The notes beneath the pieces were generated by a model. The model made no database searches. It saw only the letters and a program-made list of their open reading frames with translations, and had not been told where the DNA came from. The translations under genes and the position numbers were made by a program. Source: Bacteroidota bacterium (GTDB lineage Bacteria; Bacteroidota; Bacteroidia; Chitinophagales; Chitinophagaceae). Taken from it: 5,533 nucleotides of DNA. The stretch is taken from the NCBI GenBank assembly GCA_026391115.1, contig JAPLER010000391.1, positions 1-5,533 on the forward strand, read 5' to 3'. This document shows, one piece after another, positions 1 through 5,533 of this stretch. Every line of letters starts with the position of its first letter. Position 1 is the stretch's first letter.

Positions 1-464
1 GCAAAAACAAAACCTTTACTCTTGTAGGAAAACCAACTGGTGGTGTGTGGAGTAGTGGTGGTGTGTTAAGTATTACAAATCTTGGTGTTGTAACTACTGG
101 CCCTACTTTGGGTGCAGGTAGCATTACTTATGTTATAACTGCTGGTGGCTGTAATAGTAGCAGAACCATCTCTGCCAATGTAGTAACTTGTTCAAGCAAA
201 GGAGTCAACAATCAACAAGCAATCAGTAATGAGCAATTAGTAATTTATCCAAATCCAGCACATAGTTTGGTTAATTTGCAAATAGATAAATTAGTTGGTA
301 GAGGCAGTATAGTTGTAACAGACCTTTATGGCAAAACTGTAAAACAACAATCATTAAGTATGGGTACAAATACAATTGATGTATCAACATTTGCCAAAGG
401 AATGTATTTAGTAAGTGTAATTACCGACCAAGGTAAACAAACACAAAAAGTGGTGGTGGAATAA
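1..464 (+). CDS. C-terminal part of a secreted protein with a T9SS type A sorting domain (5' end outside window)
   Basis: The open frame runs from base 3 with no stop until TAA at 462-464, followed at once by an in-frame TAG, so 153 residues of a longer protein are visible. The GTG at 45 lies inside a conserved repeat and is not taken as the start. Residues about 1-62 look like an Ig-like/adhesin repeat rich in Gly, Ser and Thr (GGVWSSGG, then GAGSITYVITAGGC), a pattern common in large Bacteroidota surface proteins. Residues about 76-153 match a T9SS type A sorting domain: YPNP at 82-85, then VTDLYGKTV, then KGMYLVSV, ending in the basic stretch QTQKVVVE. In this family the domain directs export through the outer membrane by the type IX machinery and is removed on secretion. 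The function of the passenger cannot be told because the N-terminal part is missing. The sorting-domain call is firm; an adhesin role is inference. Confidence 0.9.
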   Translation, partial: KNKTFTLVGKPTGGVWSSGGVLSITNLGVVTTGPTLGAGSITYVITAGGCNSSRTISANVVTCSSKGVNNQQAISNEQLVIYPNPAHSLVNLQIDKLVGRGSIVVTDLYGKTVKQQSLSMGTNTIDVSTFAKGMYLVSVITDQGKQTQKVVVE

Positions 465-472
465 TAGAGTAT

Positions 473-495
473 GCTAGTGGTGAGTAGCTAGTGAG
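473..495. repeat. short imperfect direct repeat after the T9SS gene
   Basis: GCTAGTG occurs at 473-479 and again at 487-493, each followed by a GAG-type extension (GTGAGTA after the first, AG after the second). It lies in the untranslated gap between the stop codon at 462-464 and the terminator hairpin. Two partial copies in 23 bases may be chance or the remnant of a short intergenic repeat family; no function is claimed. Confidence 0.3.
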
Positions 496-526
496 AAAAC
501 CCTCGAAGCATTGCTTCGAGGGTTTT
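496..526 (+). terminator. intrinsic terminator of the T9SS-domain gene
   Basis: A perfect 14-bp stem pairs AAAACCCTCGAAGC (496-509) with GCTTCGAGGGTTTT (513-526) around a 3-base loop. The core is GC-rich in an otherwise AT-rich region. The T run of the right arm is followed by more T-rich sequence. It lies 31 bases after the stop codon. The A run on the left arm means it could also work in the reverse direction, but no minus-strand gene ends here. Confidence 0.85.
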
Positions 527-605
527 GATTTATTACTGTCTTTTTTTATGCATAAACTCATTGCTTGCTACTTATTTTGCAAAGCACTATAAATACAACA
601 CTGTT

Positions 606-1619
606 TTGCAATTACATTATAAAAAAATAGAACTTCCTTTTGAATATCCATTTACTATAAGTGGTGGTCGCACCAAAACACATCAACCCAGCTTGTTTGT
701 TGCTTTGCAATTGGGCAACTATGTGGGTTTTGGCGAAGCCCCTGCCATAACTTACTACAACATTACTGTTGAGCAAATGATTGAAGATATTGAAGCTAAG
801 CAAAAATGGATTGAGAAATTTGCTTTTACAGAGCCTGAAAGATACTGGCATTATCTGCATCATTTATTGCCCAAGAATCCTTTTTTGGTGAGTGCATTAG
901 ATATGGCTGCTTGGGATTTATATGGTAAAATGAAAGGTAAATTATTGTATGAACTGTGGGATACAACATTTGAAAACACACCTGTAACCGATTATACCAT
1001 TGGCATTGATACCATTGATAAAATGGTAGCTAAAATTAAAGCAACACCAAACCCTATTTATAAAATAAAAATGGGTTTTGAAAATGATATTGAAGTAATT
1101 ACTGAACTAAGAAAACACACTGAATCTGTTTTTAGAGTTGATGCCAATGCAGGCTGGACATTGGATGAAGCCTTACACAAAATTCCTTTACTTAATAAAT
1201 TAAATGTTGAATTGATTGAGCAGCCTTTGTCAAAAGATGATTGGGAAGGAATGAAAGTATTGTATCAACAATCAACTACTCCATTAATAGCAGATGAGAG
1301 TTGTGTAATAGAAAATGATGTTGAAAAATGTGTTCGTCATTTTAATGGCATTAATATTAAATTGACAAAGTGCAGTGGTATTACACCTGCATTGCGAATG
1401 ATAAAAAAAGCACGTGAATTAAATCTTAAAGTAATGATGGGCAGTATGAATGAATGTAGCTTGGGTGCTGCTGCTAATGCTAATTTTTTACCACAATTAG
1501 ATTATGTAGATATGGATGGGCCTTTGTTGTTGAGTGAAGATATTGCAACTGGCTTACAATTCAACAATGGTAAGGTTTCTATTGAAGGTAAAGCTGGGCT
1601 AGGAGTGAGGATTAAATAA
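606..1619 (+). CDS. dipeptide epimerase, enolase superfamily (L-Ala-D/L-Glu epimerase-like)
   Basis: The predicted 337-residue enzyme should epimerise the C-terminal residue of a dipeptide, in related enzymes L-Ala-D-Glu from peptidoglycan turnover, in the cytoplasm. The N-terminal capping domain (about 1-120) is followed by the barrel. Key residues seen, numbered from the TTG at 606, are the KxK motif in YKIKMG (Lys153, Lys155), metal ligands Asp179 (VDANAGW), Glu205 (IEQP) and Asp230 (ADES), the opposite-face lysine in NIKLTK (Lys252), and the DMDGP motif (Asp302, Asp304), which in known dipeptide epimerases binds the substrate ammonium group. The frame stays open upstream to TTG 525, but that codon lies in the preceding terminator. 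The residues before 606 resemble no family N-terminus, whereas LQLHYKK does. No in-frame ATG exists upstream of the conserved region. A weak -7-like TTATTTTG lies at 572-579. Family confidence is high; the exact dipeptide substrate is not resolved. Confidence 0.9.
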   Translation: MQLHYKKIELPFEYPFTISGGRTKTHQPSLFVALQLGNYVGFGEAPAITYYNITVEQMIEDIEAKQKWIEKFAFTEPERYWHYLHHLLPKNPFLVSALDMAAWDLYGKMKGKLLYELWDTTFENTPVTDYTIGIDTIDKMVAKIKATPNPIYKIKMGFENDIEVITELRKHTESVFRVDANAGWTLDEALHKIPLLNKLNVELIEQPLSKDDWEGMKVLYQQSTTPLIADESCVIENDVEKCVRHFNGINIKLTKCSGITPALRMIKKARELNLKVMMGSMNECSLGAAANANFLPQLDYVDMDGPLLLSEDIATGLQFNNGKVSIEGKAGLGVRIK

Positions 1620-1627
1620 AGACTAAT

Positions 1628-1670
1628 AAAATAAAAATGGCCGATGTTTTACATCAGCCATTTTTATTTT
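1628..1670. terminator. bidirectional terminator between convergent genes
   Basis: The outer stem is a perfect 14-bp pairing of AAAATAAAAATGGC (1628-1641) with GCCATTTTTATTTT (1657-1670). After a single C/A mismatch (1642/1656), the inner stem GATGT/ACATC (1643-1647 with 1651-1655) closes on a TTT loop. A-rich left and T-rich right arms give a T tail on both strands. This suits termination of the epimerase gene (stop at 1617-1619) and of the convergent lipoprotein gene (stop at 1684-1686). Confidence 0.85.
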
Positions 1671-1683
1671 GCGAAAGCCATTC

Positions 1684-2379
1684 TTAATTGCTTATTTCAA
1701 ACTCAGTAGTAATGTTTCTTTTAAATTCAATTACTTCTGGAGATATTTTAAAACCTCTGCCACCATAACCTTTGTTGTATGTATTTATTCTGTCACCAGA
1801 ATAATAACCATCGTTATCATTTGTAGAGTTATCATTAGATAAGAATAGCAACTTGCCCAACTTTACACTTGCCCTTGTAGTAAGTTTATTGGCCGATTTT
1901 AAAGCATCATCGTAAGCCAATAAATCTGCCTCTCTAAATAAACTATCAGCTTTTGAATGGCTAAACTGGATATGAGAAATGCTATTGATTTTTGTTTCTA
2001 AAAGCTTACCTGTTAATTCAGTAAATTTTGAAATATCATTCAACACAAAGTCAATAGTTTGCTGTGCTTGGTAGCCCATAAATTTATTGGTATTGCCGGT
2101 ATATTCATAATCTTTATTTGCTGAAATGCTACTTGTTTTAATATCCAAATCCTTTTTGCCAAATTTTTCTAAAATAAGTATTACTGAGTCAACGGTTTCC
2201 TGCGTTTTTCTTACAGCATCAACCATTCTTGGTTGGGTAAACGATACATCAAGTGTTAATGTAACTTGATTAGGCATTACTCTTACTTTTCCTTCTCCCG
2301 ATACTCTTATTTTTTTGGGTTTGTCAGTTGTTGAACAAGATGCTAAAAACAAAACTGATAATAATAAAAGATGTTTCAT
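1684..2379 (-). CDS. SIMPL-domain (DUF541) lipoprotein
   Basis: This 231-residue protein begins with a lipoprotein signal peptide: Lys3, a hydrophobic run, and the lipobox LASC with the lipidated cysteine at residue 15. The rest fits a SIMPL/DUF541 domain from about 24 to 230: VSGEGKVRVMPNQVTLTLDV near the start, DLDIKTSSIS at 78-86, GYQAQQTIDF at 102-111, and a C-terminal strand ending FKRNITTEFEIS. Residues 181-210 form an Asn/Asp- then Tyr/Gly-rich stretch, probably a loop. The biochemical role of the family is poorly defined; some members are periplasmic or outer-membrane proteins linked to envelope stress. I see no acidic surface-export signal just after the cysteine, so a periplasm-facing anchor is more likely than surface display (inference). 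The ATG at 2377-2379 is chosen because it sits directly before the signal peptide. The gene is monocistronic, converging on the epimerase and diverging from the receptor gene. Confidence 0.88.
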   Translation of the reverse strand: MKHLLLLSVLFLASCSTTDKPKKIRVSGEGKVRVMPNQVTLTLDVSFTQPRMVDAVRKTQETVDSVILILEKFGKKDLDIKTSSISANKDYEYTGNTNKFMGYQAQQTIDFVLNDISKFTELTGKLLETKINSISHIQFSHSKADSLFREADLLAYDDALKSANKLTTRASVKLGKLLFLSNDNSTNDNDGYYSGDRINTYNKGYGGRGFKISPEVIEFKRNITTEFEISN

Positions 2380-2422
2380 AATTATTGTTGTTTATTGTTA
2401 ATAATGATGATTGAAACTAATG

Positions 2423-2450
2423 CAAATAAAAGATGAATATTTTTCAGCAA
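2423..2450 (-). promoter_or_regulatory. possible Bacteroidota-type promoter of the SIMPL lipoprotein gene
   Basis: On the minus strand a TTG (complement of 2448-2450) is followed after 17 bases by TTTATTTG (complement of 2423-2430). This is one mismatch from the Bacteroidota -7 consensus TAnnTTTG, with TTG as the -33 element. The -7 element ends 43 bases before the ATG. In such AT-rich DNA near-matches arise easily, so this is only a candidate. The rest of the 234-bp gap (2380-2613) shows no convincing promoter for the plus-strand receptor gene. Confidence 0.25.
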
Positions 2451-2613
2451 TTGTTAAAGTTTTCATAATAATGTTTAAGGAAAACTAGAGTGAATTAGTG
2501 TGTTAAAACATCTAAGTTTTCAAGTGCATATTTTGGAATATCATCTTTTTACTTTTCACTCACTCTTATTCGTAAATAGTATTCTCTTATCTTTCCACTT
2601 TATTTTTAATTTA

Positions 2614-5106
2614 ATGAAAAGACTTTTTTTATTCATACTACTTATTCCATTTTTTGCTGTTGCACAAACTAAAACTGCAACCATAAAAGGAATTGTAACA
2701 GATGATGAAGATGCCCCAATTGCTAATGTATCTATACAATTGTTGAATGCAGATAAAGGTACTAAAACAGACAGTTTGGGAAACTTTAGTTTTAAAGTGT
2801 CTGCAAAAAAATATTTTGCTGTAGTGTTTACTTGTGTGGGTTACTACAAAGTACAAAAGAGTTTAAGCATTGCACCTGATGAGGTGTTGAATCTTAAAAT
2901 AAAAATGAAACGTGATAGTAAAGTGCTCACTGGTATTGAAGTGAAGTCTGATAGAGATACGAGAATTCCAGGAGTAATATCTATTGACCCTAGTAAAACA
3001 TTATTAAATCCATCGCCTAATAATAGTATCGAAAGTTTGTTGAAGTTCTTTGTTGGAACTACAAGTGAGCTAACAAGCAACTACAATGTGCGTGGTGGTA
3101 GTTACGATGAAAACTTAATTTATGTAAACGATTTTGAAGTTTATAAACAATACAAAAAAAAAAATGGACAACAAGAAGGCTTGAGTTTTATAAACCCTGA
3201 ACTGACCAGTAATGTAAAGTTTTATGTAGGAGGTTTTCAAGCAAAGTATGGCGATAAAATGAGTAGTGCATTGGATATTACTTATAAAAAACCAAAGGCA
3301 TTTGGTGGTAGTGCTTATGTGGGTATTCTTGAACAAGGATTACATATAGAAGGTATTTCAAAGAATAATAAACTTACTTATTTATTGGGTGTACGTAATA
3401 GAAGTAACAGAAATTTATTAAGCAGTCAGCAAACTAAGGGTAACTATATTCCATCTTCATCAGACGTGCAAGCTGTGTTAAATTATACAATTGATAGCAA
3501 TTGGAGTGTTGAGCTATTTGGAAATACATCATCTACAAAATTTACTTTAATACCAGAAGAATCTAAATTAACTACATCTGTTTTTACGCCAGTGTTTAGT
3601 GCTAATCTGGGTTTAGATATTTATTTTCAGGGACAAGAAAAAGATGCTTATTCAACAAATTTTTTAGGAGTAGCAGCAACACATCAACCCAAAAAGAATG
3701 TAAAGCTGAAATACCTGTTTAGTGTATTTAATAATAAAGAAAGTGAGAATGTAGATATACTTGGTGTTTATTTATTTGGTGAAAGAAATTTCGATAAAAG
3801 CCAAGCTACGTTTGGATTAATTACTAATCCTTTGGGTGCAGGGGCTTACCAAAATTTTAGTAGAAATAATTTAGATATTACCGTTTTATCTTTTCAACAA
3901 AAAGGAAATATTGATAATAAACATCATAAAATACAATGGGGTATAGGTGTTGATCAGCAAAAAATAAGTGATAGAATTAATGAATGGGAATACAAGGATA
4001 GTGGTGGTTATTCTTTGCCATATAATCCCAATGCTTTGGTATTAAATAATGTTGTAAAAGGTAGTAACGATGTTGATATTACTCGCTTTACAGGTTACAT
4101 ACAAGATAACATTATTTTAAAAGATACTTCTAAAGACTTTATTATCAATGCAGGCTTGCGTTACAACTACAATACACTTAACAATCAATTACTTATTTCG
4201 CCACGTGTAGGTTTTTCTTTTAAACCAAAAAATTGGGTAAAAAATGTGGTGATAAAAGCTAGTGCAGGTGCTTATCATCAACCACCTTTTTACAGAGAAA
4301 TGCGAAGACCTAATGGGACTTTAAATACCAATTTATTAGCACAACAAAGCTGGCAGTTTAGTGGAGGATTTGATTATAACTTTAGCTGGCACAAAAGACC
4401 AGCACGTATTTCAACAGAAGCTTATTACAAGAGTATAACAGATGTTGTGCCTTATGATATAGATAATGTGCGTGTAAGATATTTTGCAGAAAACAGGGCA
4501 AAAGCCTATGCTTATGGTGTAGAAACTAGATTATATGCAGAGTTAGTAAAAGATGCTGAAAGCTGGTTGAGTATTGGCTTCATGCGTACCAAAGAATTGA
4601 TAAATGATTTTAACTTCACTAGTTATTTTGATAGTACAGGAAAAGAAGTTTTGCCCTCTAGCCCTAATATCAAAAGCAGTGAAATTAAAAGCGTAGGCTG
4701 GATACGCAGACCAACAGATAGAATGTTAACTGTAGGTTTATTTTATCAGGATTATTTAAGCACAAACAAGAATATTAAAGTGTATTTAAGTGGTATTTAT
4801 GGTAGCAATTTGCCATACAATATTCCTAACAGTGTCCGCTTTAGAAATGCTTTGATAATAGAACCTTATTTGCGTGTAGATATGGGTTTTGCTGCATTGT
4901 TATTAGATGGAGAAAAACAAAAAAGAAGTCATTCTCCGTTTAAACACTTTCAAAGCATTTGGGCAAGTTTAGAATTGTTTAATGTAGTTGACAGGCAAAA
5001 TATTATTAGCTTTTTATTGATTAAAGATTTTCAGAATAACACATTTGCAATACCTAATAGATTAACACCAAGAATGATTAACTTAAAATTAATAGCAAGA
5101 TGGTAG
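2614..5106 (+). CDS. TonB-dependent outer-membrane receptor with carboxypeptidase-regulatory-like domain
   Basis: From the ATG at 2614 this is an 830-residue protein. The frame is open back to a GTG at 2500, but ATG 2614 places a typical signal peptide (MKRLFLFILLIPFFAVAQ, cleavage about 18/19) at the N-terminus. Residues about 21-101 form a CarboxypepD_reg-like beta-sandwich (TIKGIVTDDEDAPIANVSIQ, DSLGNFSF, VGY). The plug domain (about 118-225) holds NVRGGSYDENLIYVND at 158-173, GQQEGLSFINP at 185-195 and YGDKMSSALDI at 212-222. The remainder is a beta-barrel ending in INLKLIARW, with the terminal aromatic residue expected of outer-membrane proteins. Such receptors take up a ligand using TonB-ExbBD energy. 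No SusD-like gene follows, so a SusCD glycan-uptake pair is unlikely; the ligand is unknown. An 11-A run lies within codons 181-184. The stop overlaps the start of the pseudouridine synthase gene. Confidence 0.92.
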   Translation: MKRLFLFILLIPFFAVAQTKTATIKGIVTDDEDAPIANVSIQLLNADKGTKTDSLGNFSFKVSAKKYFAVVFTCVGYYKVQKSLSIAPDEVLNLKIKMKRDSKVLTGIEVKSDRDTRIPGVISIDPSKTLLNPSPNNSIESLLKFFVGTTSELTSNYNVRGGSYDENLIYVNDFEVYKQYKKKNGQQEGLSFINPELTSNVKFYVGGFQAKYGDKMSSALDITYKKPKAFGGSAYVGILEQGLHIEGISKNNKLTYLLGVRNRSNRNLLSSQQTKGNYIPSSSDVQAVLNYTIDSNWSVELFGNTSSTKFTLIPEESKLTTSVFTPVFSANLGLDIYFQGQEKDAYSTNFLGVAATHQPKKNVKLKYLFSVFNNKESENVDILGVYLFGERNFDKSQATFGLITNPLGAGAYQNFSRNNLDITVLSFQQKGNIDNKHHKIQWGIGVDQQKISDRINEWEYKDSGGYSLPYNPNALVLNNVVKGSNDVDITRFTGYIQDNIILKDTSKDFIINAGLRYNYNTLNNQLLISPRVGFSFKPKNWVKNVVIKASAGAYHQPPFYREMRRPNGTLNTNLLAQQSWQFSGGFDYNFSWHKRPARISTEAYYKSITDVVPYDIDNVRVRYFAENRAKAYAYGVETRLYAELVKDAESWLSIGFMRTKELINDFNFTSYFDSTGKEVLPSSPNIKSSEIKSVGWIRRPTDRMLTVGLFYQDYLSTNKNIKVYLSGIYGSNLPYNIPNSVRFRNALIIEPYLRVDMGFAALLLDGEKQKRSHSPFKHFQSIWASLELFNVVDRQNIISFLLIKDFQNNTFAIPNRLTPRMINLKLIARW
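3154..3164 (+). repeat. 11-A homopolymer inside the receptor gene
   Basis: Eleven consecutive A residues encode Lys-Lys-Lys and the start of Asn (receptor residues 181-184), between the conserved plug motifs NVRGGSYDENLIYVND and GQQEGLSFINP. Loss of one A would give ATG GAC AAC AAG AAG GCT TGA, and gain of one would reach TGA twelve codons after the run. Either change would truncate the protein before the barrel. The run is seen directly; a switching role is inference. Confidence 0.9.
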
Positions 5107-5533
5107 AAGCCATCTCAATCATATATGAAGATGATGATATAGCAGTCGTTCATAAGCCATCTGGTATAGCATCTCAAGCTACCAAAGACGAGAAAGGTAG
5201 TCTTATAGAATCCTTGAATGCAAATTGGCAGCCTGTACACAGGCTCGATCAACGTGTTAGTGGTATAATATTGTTTGCAAAAAATGATAAAACTTTTGCA
5301 GTATTAAGTAGTGCTTTTGCCTACAGACAAGTAAAAAAATATTACAGAGCAGTTGTTGCTAATAAACCTACTATCGAGGAAAACACATTAACACATTGGT
5401 TGCTTAAAGATGGTAAGAATAATAAAGCAAAAGCTTTTAATAAAGAAGTAGCACATAGCCAAACAGCAGCACTGCACTATAGGTTACTACTTTCCTCTTT
5501 AAAATATCATTTGTTGGACGTAGAATTGTTTAC
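5100..5533 (+). CDS. RluA-family RNA pseudouridine synthase (3' end outside window)
   Basis: The ATG at 5100-5102 opens a frame that continues past the end of the window, giving 144 complete codons. The N-terminus IIYEDDDIAVVHKPSGIASQ is the usual opening of the RluA catalytic domain. HRLDQRVSG at 47-55 carries the catalytic aspartate (Asp50), and KYYRAVV at 80-86 carries the conserved active-site tyrosine (Tyr82). The frame stops at VELFT, where the family normally continues into a G-R-x-H-Q-I-R segment, so that motif is missing only because the window ends. There is no S4 RNA-binding domain before the catalytic domain. The enzyme would isomerise uridine to pseudouridine in rRNA or tRNA; the target site cannot be named. 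Its start overlaps the receptor stop by 7 bp (ATG 5100-5102, TAG 5104-5106) with no terminator between, so the two genes are probably co-transcribed and possibly translationally coupled. Confidence 0.93.
   Translation, partial: MVEAISIIYEDDDIAVVHKPSGIASQATKDEKGSLIESLNANWQPVHRLDQRVSGIILFAKNDKTFAVLSSAFAYRQVKKYYRAVVANKPTIEENTLTHWLLKDGKNNKAKAFNKEVAHSQTAALHYRLLLSSLKYHLLDVELF

Noticed and set aside
525..605. N-terminal extension of the epimerase (27 extra residues from TTG 525)
   Set aside because: Its first codon overlaps the terminator stem, the residues do not resemble the family N-terminus, and the hydrophobic stretch makes no sense for a cytoplasmic epimerase.
612..863. Minus-strand open frame opposite the epimerase gene
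   Set aside because: It lies entirely inside a well-supported coding region in the other direction and shows no recognisable protein features.
2458..2486. Inverted repeat AGTTTTC / GAAAACT in the divergent intergenic region, as a possible operator
   Set aside because: Only 7 bp, AT-rich, a 15-base spacer and no extension of the pairing; this is expected by chance in such DNA.
2529..2536. TATTTTGG as a -7 promoter element for the receptor gene
   Set aside because: It is one base short of TAnnTTTG and has no TTG at a suitable distance upstream.
2500..2613. N-terminal extension of the receptor (38 residues from GTG 2500)
   Set aside because: It would bury the clear signal peptide that starts at ATG 2614. 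The stretch is rich in Phe, Leu and His and looks like translated T/C-rich leader DNA.
2638..3336. Three minus-strand open frames opposite the receptor gene
   Set aside because: They are shadows of the conserved receptor coding sequence, cysteine- and phenylalanine-rich in an uneven way, with no motif or plausible start context.
2614..5106. SusC-type glycan transporter assignment
   Set aside because: No SusD partner follows (a pseudouridine synthase does), and the plug and barrel motifs fit the shorter general TonB-dependent receptor type rather than SusC proteins of about 1000 residues.

Overview
The window looks like ordinary chromosomal DNA of a member of the Bacteroidota, most likely the Chitinophagaceae or a close relative. 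It is AT-rich, and it holds a type IX secretion (T9SS) C-terminal sorting domain, a TonB-dependent outer-membrane receptor with an N-terminal carboxypeptidase-regulatory-like domain, and a SIMPL-domain lipoprotein. Start regions lack Shine-Dalgarno sequences, which is usual in this phylum. The family-level placement is inferred from protein resemblance recalled from memory and was not checked by a search.

Layout: (1) bases 1-464 are the 3' end of a secreted protein with an Ig-like repeat and a T9SS type A sorting domain, closed by a strong hairpin terminator at 496-526. (2) 606-1619 (+) encodes an enolase-superfamily dipeptide epimerase, probably starting at a TTG codon. (3) A bidirectional hairpin at 1628-1670 separates it from the convergent gene at 1684-2379 (-), a SIMPL/DUF541 lipoprotein. 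(4) A 234-bp divergent intergenic region (2380-2613) follows, with a T/C-rich second half and only a weak promoter candidate for the minus-strand gene. (5) 2614-5106 (+) encodes an 830-residue TonB-dependent receptor. (6) A pseudouridine synthase of the RluA family begins at 5100, overlapping the receptor stop by 7 bp, and runs off the end of the window.

Apart from the receptor/synthase pair, which looks co-transcribed and possibly translationally coupled, the genes are separate units with unrelated jobs: cell-surface or secreted protein, peptidoglycan-peptide or dipeptide metabolism, envelope lipoprotein, outer-membrane uptake, and RNA modification. I see no CRISPR array, tRNA or rRNA gene, transposase, phage gene or defence system, and no evidence of an undescribed system. 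The points most worth a second look are an 11-A tract inside the receptor gene that could switch or slip its frame, the non-ATG start of the epimerase, and the overlapping receptor/pseudouridine-synthase pair.
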